DNA of 64,000 nt from Agelaius tricolor (GCA_023055355.1 JALJCS010000006.1:32928501-32992500); one strand, 5' to 3'. Numbered from the stretch's first letter, positions 12,431 to 24,806 are shown. A program made the numbers and translations. Notes: generated by a model not told the origin, from the letters alone.

Positions 12431-12802
12431 AACAACATGTGAGGTAAAAAATCTTTTCTGATTACTTATATAATTTCAAAATTTTAAGGAGAGAGGACTT
12501 TCTCCTTTCTTCTTCAGTGTTACCTTTGTGGTTTTGGGTTCTCCTTTCCACCTTTCATTCTTGAGACACCTTTACTTGAAAAAATCTAGGTTTAGATTAG
12601 ATATTAAAAATTATTTACTGTGAGGGTAATGAGGCACTGGAACAGGTTGCCCAGAGAAGCTGTGGATGCTCCATCCCTAGAAGTGTTCAAGGCCAGGTTG
12701 GATGGGGCTCTGAGCAACCTGGTCTGGTGGCAAATGTCCCTGCAGGGCTTGGAGTTACGTGATCTTTAAGGTCCCTTCCAACCCTAAGCATTCTGTTCCT
12801 AA
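12431..12802 (+). repeat. CR1-tailed repeat with non-canonical 5' head (copy B)
   Basis: This is the second copy of the element at 6616-7012, in the same orientation. The CR1 tail (about 12595-12802) reads GAGGCACTGGAACAGGTTGC, CTAGAAGTGTTCAAGGCCAG, then GATCTTTAAGGTCCCTTCCA. The head (12431-12594) aligns with copy A through AAAATTTTAAGGAGAG, TTTCTCCTTTCTTC, GTTTTGGGTTCTCCT and ACACCTTTACTTGAAAAA, with a gap of about 10 bp. Flanking sequences outside the element differ, which favours two insertions over a segmental duplication. Confidence 0.75.
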
Positions 12803-14914
12803 AACTCAGCTGTATTCAGAGGATGGTGAATTAGTGTCATTTTGAATCACTGCTCTAAGGTGAGCTCAACAAATGTTGCAGGATCTGCAGCAACTTGGTT
12901 TTGGAAGCCTATGTCCCCTGCCTATCTAGGACTACAGAAAGGGAATCTGCAAACAGCTGCCCACTAACCCTGAATTTTGTTACCTCTCTCCAGCTGCAGG
13001 GATTGCAGCTCACCAGTTTTTATCAGCCCAAATTGTAGTGCTACACCCTCTCTGAAATTTATTTTTCAGCCTAAAATCTCACATGAATGCCACAATTGAG
13101 TATAGTCAGCTGGCTGTAGAAACTCTAAATACACCTTGATGGACTCATCTTTAGTAATTCAAACTCTCCCATCCATCCAATCCTTTCCTACAACCTCTTT
13201 GTTTAGGAGAATAGTCAAATCTTTCACTGCATTTGGGAGGTGTTAGTAATTCAGTGCTTCTTCACCTTATACAGAGACATATCCCTTATACAGAGACACT
13301 CCTTCAGTGTTAATCAGGGGTAGAATCCCTCTGATTCAATAGGTTACTCTTCCTCCTGAGCTGCTTTTTAAGGTGTGGTATTGAATATGTCTTTCACAGC
13401 CTGCTGAAGTACAGGGCAAATTTTTCTTATCTCCAAAACACCATATAGTACAAAAAAAGAGTTAAAGTTTCTGAATTTCTTTGATTGGCTAGTAGGGGAT
13501 TTTGAAATAGCAATTAGAAAAATGGTTTCAAGTGCCTTTAAACAATATAAAGATTGACAGTCTCTCTTTTTATTAGTAATCTATGCTACGCATCCAGTTT
13601 GCTTTTGAGAATAGGTTTTTAGTGACTTTTGAAAATTTCTCAATATATTAAATTTTTTAAAAACCTACTCTTCACCAACTAGACGATTGCAAATAATTAC
13701 TCCTATAATATTCACTCTATTAAAACTTTTTGAATGGATTAATCATGTCAAAAACTGAGTACAACTAACTCAGTGTATATTAGGTTGCATACAGCTTCAG
13801 CACAACTAGATACTTCAATTACCCAATGAAATCTAAATATTCTTCCAACTATATATAAAGTCTATTAACTAATCTTTACTGTTTAAAGAAAAGTAAAGTA
13901 AAATAAGAGGAAATCTGACTTTAATTACAGAATAAAAGATTTTTTTTTATTTCTCTGCTATGTTTTCTTTTCACATATATCTTAGACCCTATATTATTTA
14001 CGCTTTCTTGTATTTTGACACAAAAGACCCTAAACCAGAGTATTACTTTCAACTCATAAAGTTTACCTTTAAAAACCAAATTACTTCTATCCAACTCATT
14101 TTACCTGTGAATTATTTTCCGAGAAGTAAATTTCTGTATCTGACTTTCTAACGTATAAGATCCTCTTTTCTGGATACACGTTTAAAATGTTCAATTATTC
14201 CCATGAGAAGATTAGTAGATTTATTTTAAAAAACTCCATGTTCCATGATTTCTGACATTCACACAAGACAGGAAGAAAATGCACGAGGAGAAGCATCGTT
14301 GCATTACCCTGTCTCACGTTGACTCTGAGTATGAAAACCTGGGCTCCAGAGGGTGAGAGAAAGTTCAGACTTCATGCTAAATCAGTTTTGGGCCTCAATC
14401 CCAGGATTTGCCAGCCATGCCAATTTCCATAGGACATAAACTCTAAGATAATGTTAACGGAAAGCAAACCACAGCCACCACACTTATTTTCCTTTGGCAG
14501 GGGGATCAGTTTAAATCCCCAGAGCAGTCAGTGCTGTATCCTTCCAGACAGCACTCTCTTCCCTAATCCAATCAGCACCATGACCAGAAGCTGCTAACCA
14601 CGCTGTGGATATCCAGATTTCTGCCCTAATTGCTGGTCTGCAGGAACTGGAGGCACGAGACAATGGCTGGCACAGTCAGGTGGGTGAACATCTGCAGCTC
14701 CTCTGCTGCAAAGCACTGCTGGGAGAGGCTGCCCCAGCAGAGCCCAGTGCCTCACCTGCAGATGGCATGCTCCTGGGAAACAAAACAAAGGTAGAGGTGG
14801 GAGATGGTGTCCTTGTCACATTAGTTGTGACCCAAGCTTCCTCTTTGACCTCTGTGTTGTGGGCAGGAAAGGCACTGGCTTTAGGATGTAACCACCCCAT
14901 GTAATTGTACCAGA
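12803..14914. other. Unannotated DNA with a GC-richer patch at 14590-14910
   Basis: No recognised gene. At 13265-13298 a 15-bp word, CCTTATACAGAGACA, is repeated with a 19-bp period. From about 14590 to 14910 the composition becomes more GC-rich and both strands are open for about 100 codons, immediately upstream of a CR1 tail. The plus frame gives a 99-residue protein with no family resemblance that I recognise. It may be an unrecognised upstream part of the CR1 or another old element. Confidence 0.45.
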
Positions 14915-15497
14915 AAAGCGTGGCAAGCAGGACCAGGGAAGAGATCGTGCCCCTGTACTCAGCACTGGTGAGGCTGCACCTCAAATCCTGTGTTCAGTTT
15001 TGGGCCCCTCAATAGAAGAAAGACATTGAGGTGCTGGAGCGTGTCCAGTGAAGGGCAACAGAGCTGGGGAAGGGCCAGGATCACAAGTCTTGTGAGGAGT
15101 GCCCAAGGGCACCGGGGTTATTAGGCTGGAGAGAAAGCTCAGGAGGGACCTTATCACTCTCTACAGGTATCTGAAAGGAGCTTGTGGCAAGGTGGGGGTT
15201 GGTTTCTTCTCCCAGGTAACAAGTGACAGATCAAGAGGAGTTCTTGGCCTTGAGTTGTGCCAGGGGAGCTTTACATTGGATATTAGTAAAACTTTCATGA
15301 TGAAGGGGGTGATCAGGCACTGAAACAGTCTCTACAGAGAAGTGGTGGACTACTTTAATACCTGGAGGTATTTAAAAGATATGTAGATGTGGCACTTAGT
15401 GACACAGTTCAGAGGTGGACCTGGCAGTGCTAGGCTATCATTTGGACTCAGTGATCCTAAAGGCCATTTCCAACCTAAATGATTCTTTGACTGTGGG
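14915..15497 (+). repeat. CR1 LINE 3' end, plus strand
   Basis: About 580 bp of CR1 3' region in sense orientation: CTGGTGAGGCTGCACCTCAA, GGTGCTGGAGCGTGTCCAGT, GGTGGGGGTTGGTTTCTTCT, CAGGTAACAAGTGACAGATC, GGAGGTATTTAAAAGATATG, ending CCAACCTAAATGATTCTTTG. The GGTATTTAAAAGA and TAGATGTGGCACTTAG words suggest a CR1-Y/J-like subfamily, different from the copies at 6.6 and 12.4 kb. It is 5'-truncated and carries no intact protein. Confidence 0.88.
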
Positions 15498-15547
15498 TTT
15501 AAATAAGCCAGAATTTAAATAAGACAAACAAACATCAAGTTGGTTGA

Positions 15548-15817
15548 ATGACATCACTGAGGTGTATCTTAGTGGTTTTACTCCTGTTATGTACAGTCCC
15601 AATCAAAATAATCCTGACTAAAACTGGTCTGGTCTCTGTTTTAGGTTGTATTAAAGCTTGCAGGAGAGGTTGCATGATCCCTTGCATATGGCAAACCCTC
15701 TGTGTCAGAGGTAACTGCAGAGAGAAGTTGTGGCTTTCACCATGTGTCAGGTTTACCAGATGTGGGGACAGACAGCAGGTTTGCCTCTCTGTGAAGGAAT
15801 GTCCAGCAGCTGACTGA
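15548..15817 (+). CDS. Small cysteine-rich open frame with signal-peptide-like N-terminus (doubtful gene)
   Basis: An 89-codon frame starting 50 bp after a CR1 tail. Residues 5-17 form a short hydrophobic stretch (RCILVVLLLLCTV) like a secretion signal. Residues 34-85 hold ten cysteines (34, 38, 42, 46, 52, 57, 66, 72, 79, 85) and an excess of arginine and lysine. That layout superficially resembles secreted host-defence peptides, but the spacing matches no defensin family I can name. The start context is weak, with T at -3. No splice structure is visible and a 101-codon frame is also open on the opposite strand. A chance open frame in T/G-rich DNA is quite possible. Confidence 0.15.
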   Translation: MTSLRCILVVLLLLCTVPIKIILTKTGLVSVLGCIKACRRGCMIPCIWQTLCVRGNCREKLWLSPCVRFTRCGDRQQVCLSVKECPAAD

Positions 15818-17430
15818 CCTGGTGCCCTGGTGTATCCCACAGGTCAGTGACATGCTGTGCAGGCAATGTTTCTTTCTGGATTATATTTACCTTCTGCCTA
15901 CTTAAAGCCACGTTTTGCTTTTTTGTAAATAACATGCTTTAAAAGGAAACTGAGGCTCCTTTTTTTTCTGTAATGTACCTTTTCCAGTAGCTGAAATAAG
16001 TGCCTCCAGCTATGTTTTTCATATCCATTTCTCTATCCTTTCCTTCCCACCAATACTTCTGACAACTATTATCTCCTGGATGAACCTTTACAATAGCTCT
16101 GATCAACACTGCTTGGGTGAAAAGTGATCAGGTCTCCACAACATACCTCCTGCAGAGATGCCAAGGTCATGATGGACATAAATACTGTTATTTACTGTGC
16201 TCAGCTATGGACAGAATCCAAACAAATGTCTCTGGTGGCTTGCTGTCAGAAAGGCTTTGGGAAGTCCTTAAGGCACTTCTGCAGCACTGCACATGACAGA
16301 GCTGAAGGGAAAGGATTTCTCTGTGCTAGAGTTTTCCAACACAGAGAAGCATTGTCTCATATCCTAGATGAGCACCAAACAATGTCCGACAAGTGATGAC
16401 TTCTGAAGTTTAACCTAATTTGTTAAGTGGGTAAGCCTATTGTTTACAATAAATACTAAAACAATCAGTGGAAGTAGCCAGTCTCCCCAGAGGATATTAT
16501 TAGAGAATGAATGAATTATTAAAGGGAGTATGTTTGTTCTGGATCCCACTAAAACCAAGCTCTCACTGACATCCTTCCTTTAATCCAAAAAAAGTCATTG
16601 CTAAGGGCAAGTCAAAGATTTAGAGTAAAGACTGCAGATATAGTAAGTAAAAAAAACAAAAAATGAAACTTGTGTATGTAATTAGCAACATCTGCAAAGA
16701 GAAAGTTTATATTTATTTTCATGATGCAGAAATAAAGATTTCTTTTTGCCAAAATGCTGCTATTTCTTTGTCTTTCTTTCCTCCTTTCTTTGTTAGCTAG
16801 CTTTATGCTATGGTTCCTTGTGGTTTGTCTGGGATATTGGGAAGCGTGTTCAATTAAGCCAATGAGAGGAGTACTGCAAAACAGATGTGGACAGACCCCA
16901 GCATAACTGGGGGAGCGAACTGCTGGAAGCACATAGCAGAAAAGGCCAAGTGTGCTCTTGTTTTCTGATCTCTGGCATGGGACTGGAGGTTGGCTGATAG
17001 TGGGTGTTTTGAACAGCCCTGTGGCTTTGTGGTAATGCAGTGCAGTATCATTTGGGACAGCAGCTGGATTCCTGATGTGGAATTATTGTTTCCTGGCTGA
17101 GATGTGCTGGGGAAGCAGTGAGCTCTGCTCCAAAACTCAAAGGGCAACCTGCCTTGCATGGGTAAAGCTGGAGAGTGAACTGATAGGAGACAGCTTCACT
17201 CCTCATGCAGATGGTTGGCAACTGCAGGAAACAGAGATTCAATGTGTGGTGAAATGCAACCAAGAGCTGAGGGGTGAATGGAGATCAGGAGCCTCAGATT
17301 GATTTTGGAATAGCTCCGAGTTAGTAGAATGATTGCCTTGGCTTACAGTCTCATCTGCAGTTCCCAGTAGCTGTAAAAAATCAGCACGGAATATGAAATT
17401 AATAAATACTAATGTTACATAATTCATGTG
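15818..17430. other. Unannotated DNA
   Basis: No gene or mobile element recognised. Several frames of 60-106 codons occur on both strands, overlap one another and show no family features. Confidence 0.45.
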
Positions 17431-17439
17431 TTAAGAAGT

Positions 17440-17745
17440 TTGCAACCAGATTTTGTGCAGTCCTTAAACTCTTTTTCCAGGCTGCAACTGACAGAACAAG
17501 AGGACAGAGTCTTAAGCTGCGCCAAGGGAAATATAAGTTGGATATTTGGAAAAAGTTTTTTGTGAAAAGAGAGATAAAGTACTGGAATTGTCTGCCTGGC
17601 GAGGTGGTGGAGTCACCATCCCTGGATGTGATCATAAAAATAGTGGATGTGGCACTCAATGCCATGGTTTAGCTGAGGTGTTAGGGCTGGGTTGGACTCG
17701 ATCTTGACGCTATCTTCCATCCTATTGATTCTGGGATTCTGTAAA
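17440..17745 (+). repeat. CR1 LINE 3' end, plus strand
   Basis: CR1 tail marked by CTGACAGAACAAGAGGACAG, TTAAGCTGCGCCAAGGGAAA, TTGGATATTTGGAAAAAG, GAGGTGGTGGAGTCACCATC, GTGGATGTGGCACTCAATG and GGTTGGACTCGATCTTGACG, ending TTCTGGGATTCTGT. It is diverged and 5'-truncated. The 86-codon frame across it is repeat-derived. Confidence 0.85.
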
Positions 17746-20700
17746 CATTACTTACATACTGAAACTATGAAAACTTAGTATTCCTAGTTAAAGCTGCATG
17801 AAACATTCCAAAGATATATTCAAGTTTTCTTAAATTCAAAATCTATTTTAAGCATGCATTTCTCTAAACAATATACCCTGAACTTACTACGATGGCTTCA
17901 GAGTAATAAAAACAATGAGAATTTCATGTAAGCCCACTCACATATCCAGCAGGAAACAGCATCCTGACCAAACATCATTTTAAAATCAAAGCCAATTGTA
18001 CTGTATAAAATATAAGGCCAATTTTTTAGAAGGCCAAGTGAGTGTGCTTCCTTTGTTGGCACTCACTCTACATTAGCACTGGGAAAGGTTTATTTATTGT
18101 CCTTTGCTCCTCTACTTTTTGCAAGAGTTAATGCAATGGAAGAAGATCCTGCTTCCCCTAAGGAATAGCATGCAAAACAGATTCAGTCCTCTCTCCACAG
18201 CACACCCCAGAGAAGTCAACACTGAGTTGAAATCAATGCTTGCATGCACAGGCAATGTCTATTTTGTGTCAGCTGTGAACACCAGGCAATAAAGACCCTT
18301 TTATTTACTGCCACTTATTTCTACAAAACAGAAATTTGTGCTATTAAAAGCCCCTTTTTTTCTCTGCCAGCATAAATGAAAGTGTCTCCCCAGCTATTTT
18401 CCATACACCATGGGCTTGTGCCTGCCCAGTTTGACCCTCACTAGCCAGAATGAATGTAGTTCTTCATTCTGCACATACCACTGGCAGCACATTCCATGTT
18501 TGGAGCAGGCTTCATAAGCTGTGCATTGTGGCTGCCCTTGGGTTGGGTGTAGTGGTGGTATCAGCTGCATCACTCCCCGTCTTGTTCCCTGGCGATTCAG
18601 CAGCTAGCTGGGGGAATTTGGAGCTTCAAAACACAGCTGAGGTCACCAAGAGTTTGTTTGAAGTTAGTTAAAACCACCATCTTTAAATAAATGCAGCTAA
18701 AATCTTGGAGGGGAAGGTGAGAGAGGTTGCTTGCTCACTCTATCGAGAAGTTCCCCTCAATGAACTAGACTGGTATGGATCCTGCTTTTTCACACTTTTA
18801 TCATTCAGAACTGGATAATTTATTAGTAAAATATTGGTTTACTGTAATGCCTATGACATGCCTAAGGAGGACTTGTTTTCTTGTATAAAAAGATCAACAG
18901 GTGTAGGGGTTTATTTGGAGTCCAAGGCAGATCTTGGGACTTAATTTGCAGTCCAATCTAAGTGATTTATGGAAGATCACTTCCATTCAGTATGACAGTA
19001 TGGTGGCAAGATAATTGGTCCCAGTGTTTTTCAGGATATTTTCAACATTTACTGCATTTTTGCTTGCATGTTTCCCTCAACCAGAAACTACAGAAGAAGG
19101 AGTTAGCTTTTTTATTTATGTACATATGAGTAACCTAATTAATTAAGTTGTATCTGTGGCAGTAGCAGCAGTGAGATATTCACATCTACTTCATTGGGTG
19201 AAAGAAGGAGAAAGAAATGGACAGAGAAAGAATGTTAATTTTTAATAAAGGTAAAAGTTAAACTTCTTAGTGTAAACCATGCAAGCATTCTTGGTACTCA
19301 GACTATTTTTGGAAGCCTTGACTGCTGCTGAAGTCTTGGAGGCACAGTAAGCAATCTAAGATGAAACTCTTTTACCACATGTGGGCCTGCAGGCATTAAA
19401 TCCCAATTTCATGAGCAACAGTTCAGGTGGAAAGCCACAAATCATTTGGCGTGTTAGCTTGTTCAGTGGCTGGACAAGAAGTGTTTATTTAACACATTAG
19501 GGTTACAAAGGCTGTGAAAATAAGCAGAGTCACAATAAAAAATTTAAACATTGATTTTGACACAACGACAACTATGAACATTAAAGATGTTCGAAAATCT
19601 CAATCTAAGAAGTTTTATGGTCAGCAAGGATAAGCAACTGTTCTGTTACTTCCTAATTTATGGAATTGCTTCCTATTTAAAATCACTGCTAACTTGAGAA
19701 TGTAGAAGATGGGTTGATTTCTATTGTATTTGACTACCTAAACAAAATCCTAGTGTAATTAAGCTTTCAATTCAGCCTGTGGTACACATGCTTAAGTTTT
19801 TTTGGTAGTATAACTGCAAAATGAACATATACTGAGGATTATATTTGGGGAAAAAGGGAAAGATCTAAGGGTTACAAAATGTGTACCTACTCATTTATCA
19901 GGTTTGCACACACATATATTTAGCATTAAATACTCAGAGAATTAAAGAATTAGCATTAAATACCCAGAGGGTCTATGCTGCCTCTGTGCCATACTCAAAT
20001 TGTCCACCAAGTTTTCTTTTCAAAGACCTGTGCCTAAGCAGTGAATGAGAATCCAAATGCAAGCTTCACAGAGCAGGCATCTGCATTTTTAATTTAACAA
20101 AGACAGCAATAAAATCAAGGTTTTCTTCCTGAAAAAGAGCTGGTCCAGGAATAATTAGCCCAAATCTATTTAGCAGCTTGCAGATTGTCTAATATAATAT
20201 AATGCAATGGGGCAAACCAGAACTATCTGATTAGGATTTGTCAGTTTGCTACCTGTATTTTGTCTTTAAAAGACCTTGCTTAGAAAGTTGCCAGGCATTT
20301 GTTTTTATTTATTCAATTTTTTTGTTAAAATTCTGCACTACCTCCTCTGAGTTCATTACAAACATTTAGCTTAGTATTTAGGCTATTATTTGTGTAGCAA
20401 ATAATAAGGTTTGATGGGCATTGGCATCATTGAAATTAATCTATACTTTCTTAGGCAAAAGGGTTGAATTTCTTTGGAGAATTTTGGTTTGTTGCTAGAC
20501 CAATATATCTAGATCCATTCTAGTTTGGTTTAATAAACAGTACTTTGAAGAATAATCAAAATCCATTTTGAAAATACAAATGTATCAGCCTATTCCTAAA
20601 ATATGCTTTAATATGACTTTATCTCAAATACTTTGATGTTTCAGTATGTCTACCTTTGCAATTTGTAATTGTTCAATGCAAGTTTTTTCTTATTTTACCA

Positions 20701-22941
20701 AGGTATCCACATGTGACAATTTTGCAACTGTTTTCCATCTCTGTCATGTATTCCCACAAAGGCTGAATACAGCACAAGTTTATTTTTCCACCCTCTGCTC
20801 CCTCTTCCACCTGAAAGTGTTAAGGTGCAGAGAGGAACAGGATGAGAAACAAGAGGCAGTGTCCACATAATGGCTGAGCAAAGCAGGTCTCCTCAGTCTC
20901 CAAGGGGACATTTGAAATAAAATGTGCATCCAGTAAATCATGAGAGGCACAAAGAGGGTGGATAGCAATTGCTTGATCTCTGTTTTCAGTGTAGGCACTA
21001 CAGAGTAACTAGTAAAGCTAATAAGAAGTGAAGTTTAAAAAAAAAGGAGGAGCTTCTTAATCTAACTGACAAGTAGTCTAGGAATCTGTCTCACAGTTCT
21101 GTGAATCCCTGAAATGGAGAGGGAGCCAAAGGGGGACTGCAGGGATTGCCAGACATCACAACTGATTCACATGGTCCTTGAGCGATCAGTAGCTGCAGAC
21201 TGGGACTGCCATTGCTCAGCTCCCACATCTTTCCTAGAAATCTGCTTCTGGCCAGTGTCAGAGAAAGAACTCTGGATTAGCCTGTCCTTGAGTTTTATCC
21301 AGTTCCTATAGCACCAGCTGATCTGTGGACCCATCAGGTACAGTAAGTTTCATATTATTGTCAGTACCAGTGGCTTAAAACATGGTTGTAGCATATCCTT
21401 AAATCTTCATGTTTTCCATTTTTTCCTCATCTATACTGGGAGATTGTACCAGGTACAACATACTGTAAAATGAATCAGCCAATGGTGCAAACTACAAAAA
21501 CATATTTACAATTAACTGTCTTGAGCTTGACTTCTGTCAAACCAGTTTAAGTTCATAATATTCAAAAACTAAGTTTGCACTGCATTAATGACCAAAACTT
21601 AACTGTACCAAATTTCTTGGAGTCATGTTTCTTTGCTCCTAATTTTATGGCTTTTTTCTTAAAGACAACAGTTTCTATGTTCTCTTTAACACATTGAGCT
21701 TAGATAGTAAGCATCTATCATACTGTAGTTCATTTTAAATTTAGGAGCCAAAAGGTTTGGCAGAAAAAGTTTTCATTTTTGTCAACACAAGCACGCGCTT
21801 CTGTTTTATGTAACTAATGCTGAAATGAAAGTCCACTGCAATTACAGCCCATTTTTTCATTTCCACACACTTATCATTTGTAAAGTCTCCAAAGATTCAA
21901 GCTGCGTGGAGAATGTTTTTTTGATAGTGCTCAACAATTGTATTTGATCTTTGAGCAGTGAGAAGACCAGATATCTGCTAACATTTTAAAATCAGCTATA
22001 TAAAAAATGAAAAGGCCTGGATTCAGAATTAAACACCACTTAATTATCACAAACACATGTAAATCTCCTTTTTCCCCTTTCTGCATGTTACAATCTCTTC
22101 TCAACATATGTGTAGAGGCTGTATAGTCTATGTGTGGATAAATCACTAGGCTCAGACTTCTAAGACCCAGATTCTACCATGGATTTTGTTGAATGCACAA
22201 GGGAAAATCCATCCCATCTTCTTGAACAAACTTTTTGCCAGAAAAGTGTAATGACAAGAGAGAGCCAGATAAAGGGTATTTATTTATGATTACATGCATT
22301 ATTTTATGGAAAGAATGAATTGCACCCTTTAATTTTCCAGTAGTTTCTGACAAGGCTTTCAATGAAATAATTTTACTTGTCTTTTCACTGGCAATTTGCT
22401 CATTCTGGTTTAAATTGGATTCACCTTCCAGATAGCTGAGTACTTTGTGTGTACTAGTTATCACAAAACCAGGTTTAAATGTAGGAGGGTACATGCACAG
22501 AAGGAAAACAAAGAAGAAAACCTGAGGGTTCCCTAAGATGTTGTTTTCAAAAGGGGAGCTTTTTGTGCTTAGCATTTTTCTTCTACCTACTCTGTATCTC
22601 CTGACACAAACCAGAAAAAAGCCAGCCCACGAAAATTAACTGTATCTAGTTTGCACTCTCTGTGGTAGATTAAACTCCAGAAAGGCTTAGTTATGTTTCA
22701 CTATACACAGCACAGGAGATGCTCAGGCAGGCTACATAGTTCAACTAATCCTCCAGCTGCTGACCCACAGCAAACACACAGCCCTTCTGTGCATCAGAAG
22801 AATCACTGTTGTTACAGTGGAGAGCCTTGGACAGAGCTGTGACAGAGATCCAGAGTGACCTTGCAGGCTGCCTGGGGTCAGTTCAGCCCCTGGAGCACAG
22901 AGGAAAATCCCTGTTTCTGTGCTGCAGTACGATGCTCTCCT
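17746..22941. other. Unannotated DNA
   Basis: About 5.2 kb without recognised genes or mobile elements. It includes a 30-bp-period duplication at 19920-19969 and an AT-rich stretch at about 20040-20480 that has the look of conserved non-coding sequence. A 133-codon minus frame at 22174-22575 has no recognisable domain or signal and is probably chance. Confidence 0.45.
19920..19969. repeat. 30-bp-period direct duplication
   Basis: TTAGCATTAAATACTCAGAG at 19920-19939 recurs as TTAGCATTAAATACCCAGAG at 19950-19969, a local duplication with one substitution. Confidence 0.8.
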
Positions 22942-23025
22942 AGCATGTGAGCAGGGGCAAGAGTCATACACCCCCTCTCCTGCCGTGGAGAGAGGGTGTA
23001 TGGGAGGGCAGCTGCTCCATGTGCT
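22942..23025. ncRNA. Candidate 84-nt stem-loop (precursor-miRNA-like); strand unknown
   Basis: An upper stem of 16 positions pairs 22965-22980 (CATACACCCCCTCTCC) with 22987-23002 (GGAGAGAGGGTGTATG). It has one C/A mismatch and a 6-nt loop, TGCCGT, plus a T-G wobble just below. A lower stem of 13 pairs joins 22942-22954 (AGCATGTGAGCAG) to 23012-23025 (CTGCTCCATGTGCT), with one bulged C and two wobbles. Between the stems is a near-symmetrical internal loop of 9 and 8 nt. The overall length and shape resemble an animal precursor miRNA. The loop is short, nothing shows transcription, and the strand is undetermined. A chance or transposon-derived inverted repeat remains possible. Confidence 0.3.
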
Positions 23026-24343
23026 CCAGGCAGTAAACTGATAACAACACTTGTCTGCTAGAGAGGGTTCTCCTCAACAAAATATTCAGAAGGCATTTCT
23101 GTGACTTCCCAGAGGCAAGGAACTGAACAGCCAAGAGGTGCACTGTCTCTGGGGGGCAAATTGAATAGGACAAGAAAACTCTGTGAGTTGAGGACAGAGA
23201 GGGCAAAAGGGGGAAAAGACATACATGGTAAGACTGCAGGGCTTATGGACCTATTCTCAAAAGAGATTACTTCAATTTGCACAATAAAAAATGTAGGCAC
23301 AGACTAAATTCAAACCCAACCACTTACAAATCCATAGGATGTCTGTGCTCTCCAGGGGCACCATTTTATGCCTCTCTGAATTGGACCCTGAAGGTCACAG
23401 GCAAAATTATTCTTGGCTTTAGCTATAAGATCAGTATGTGCTCTGGCTCTTTTCTTCTTAACCATTTCTGTGTAAGTGGAACAGAGTCTAATCAAGTTTC
23501 TTTTTTTAACATGTTTTAATTTTCTTGGTACTTCCAAGAAAGAACTACAGACACTGTAAAGCATATTGTAGCAAGACAGAGAACTGAAAGAATATTCAGA
23601 AGAAATATAACTGCTCTGAAGTGCTATTTAAGAAAATTGATGTGTTTTCTTCCACCCTGACAAACTTGAACTCACCCCTATCACACCCCTGTATATATTT
23701 TGGTGGTTTTTTGAATAGGTCACTAAAGAGCTCAAAGAAGTTATCTGTTGTGATACGAATCTCCATCTGTTGCCAGCCCCCTTTGAGAGCTTGTCTTTCA
23801 TATTACAAGACATTTAGTGGAGTATTTTGCCAGCTTTTTAGAATGACCATAAGAGGCCTCAGACTCTCAGCTTTCAAAGCTATATTCCAAAATTAGAGTG
23901 TTCTCACAAATTGGCGAATTTCCAATTTTCAAAACAAAGCATAGCAAAATCCAGCACTGTTTTAGCACTTGTCCACAACATCCAATGTTAAGCACCTCTG
24001 CTGGTGTTCTCCAGCTACCCACAAGAGTTACCTGGACTATGGTAAAGAAATTACTTACGGTTGGAACTGTAATTCAGTTACCAGGAAATTTAACAAGGGC
24101 AACAAAAAGGTCATATTTAAGAAGAAAAACATCACAGGAACCTTATGAATATACTTTAGACTAGTACAGAACACAGATTATTTTGATACTTGTCTTCCCA
24201 TTGTTTATTCTGTAATAATTATTACTGAAGATGCAGCGAAGATTTTGAAGAAATTAGTGTGGATCTCCTTATTAAGTACATTTTCAACTGGGGACAAAGC
24301 TCTTGTTTTAATTTTGGATGAGAGGATAATCCTTGCAAGGAAC
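23026..24343. other. Unannotated DNA
   Basis: No recognised gene or element. The patch at 23100-23230 is purine-rich on the plus strand. Frames of 60-91 codons on both strands show no family features. Confidence 0.45.
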
Positions 24344-24634
24344 TGTTTTGAGGCTTCAAACCTGACAAGGTTTGGCTTCAGACAAGAGGAGCCAAGGGAA
24401 TGGAGCCATGCAGAGGCAGGTGTAGCATGGCAGAGCCCTCTGAAGGGGCGGCAGAGCATGGAATTGAACCAGCAGAACAGAGCAGAAAGCAGTGGTGCTG
24501 TGCAGTGAGGATGATCCAGCTTTTTTAAGGGTTGATCCTTCATTGTTTCTCTTGGCTTGGCCTCAGGGACAGGAAACCCTGGCTGCAGGAGGGCCATCTT
24601 TTCCTAGTGCTGGGAGGCCATGTGGCGTTGGGCG

Positions 24635-24806
24635 CAGGAACACCATCCTGCCATCCTGTCTTGGAAACAGGCCTGTGTCACTGCTGAGCCACAGGAACAT
24701 CCACCATCCTGCCTTTGCCTCAGAAATAAGCAAACATCACTGCTGAGCTCCAGGAACATCCCCCTGCCATCTTGTCTTTGTCTCAGTGGCCATGCTGAGC
24801 TGAGAA
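24635..24806 (+). repeat. 57-59-bp tandem repeat inside the LTR, three copies
   Basis: Units begin CAGGAAC at 24635, 24692 and 24751. Each continues with CCATCCTGCC or a close variant and a CTGTC/CTTTG block, and the first two end in CACTGCTGAG before the next unit. Tandem repeats in this upstream part of an LTR often lie in U3, where they can act as enhancers. Confidence 0.75.
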
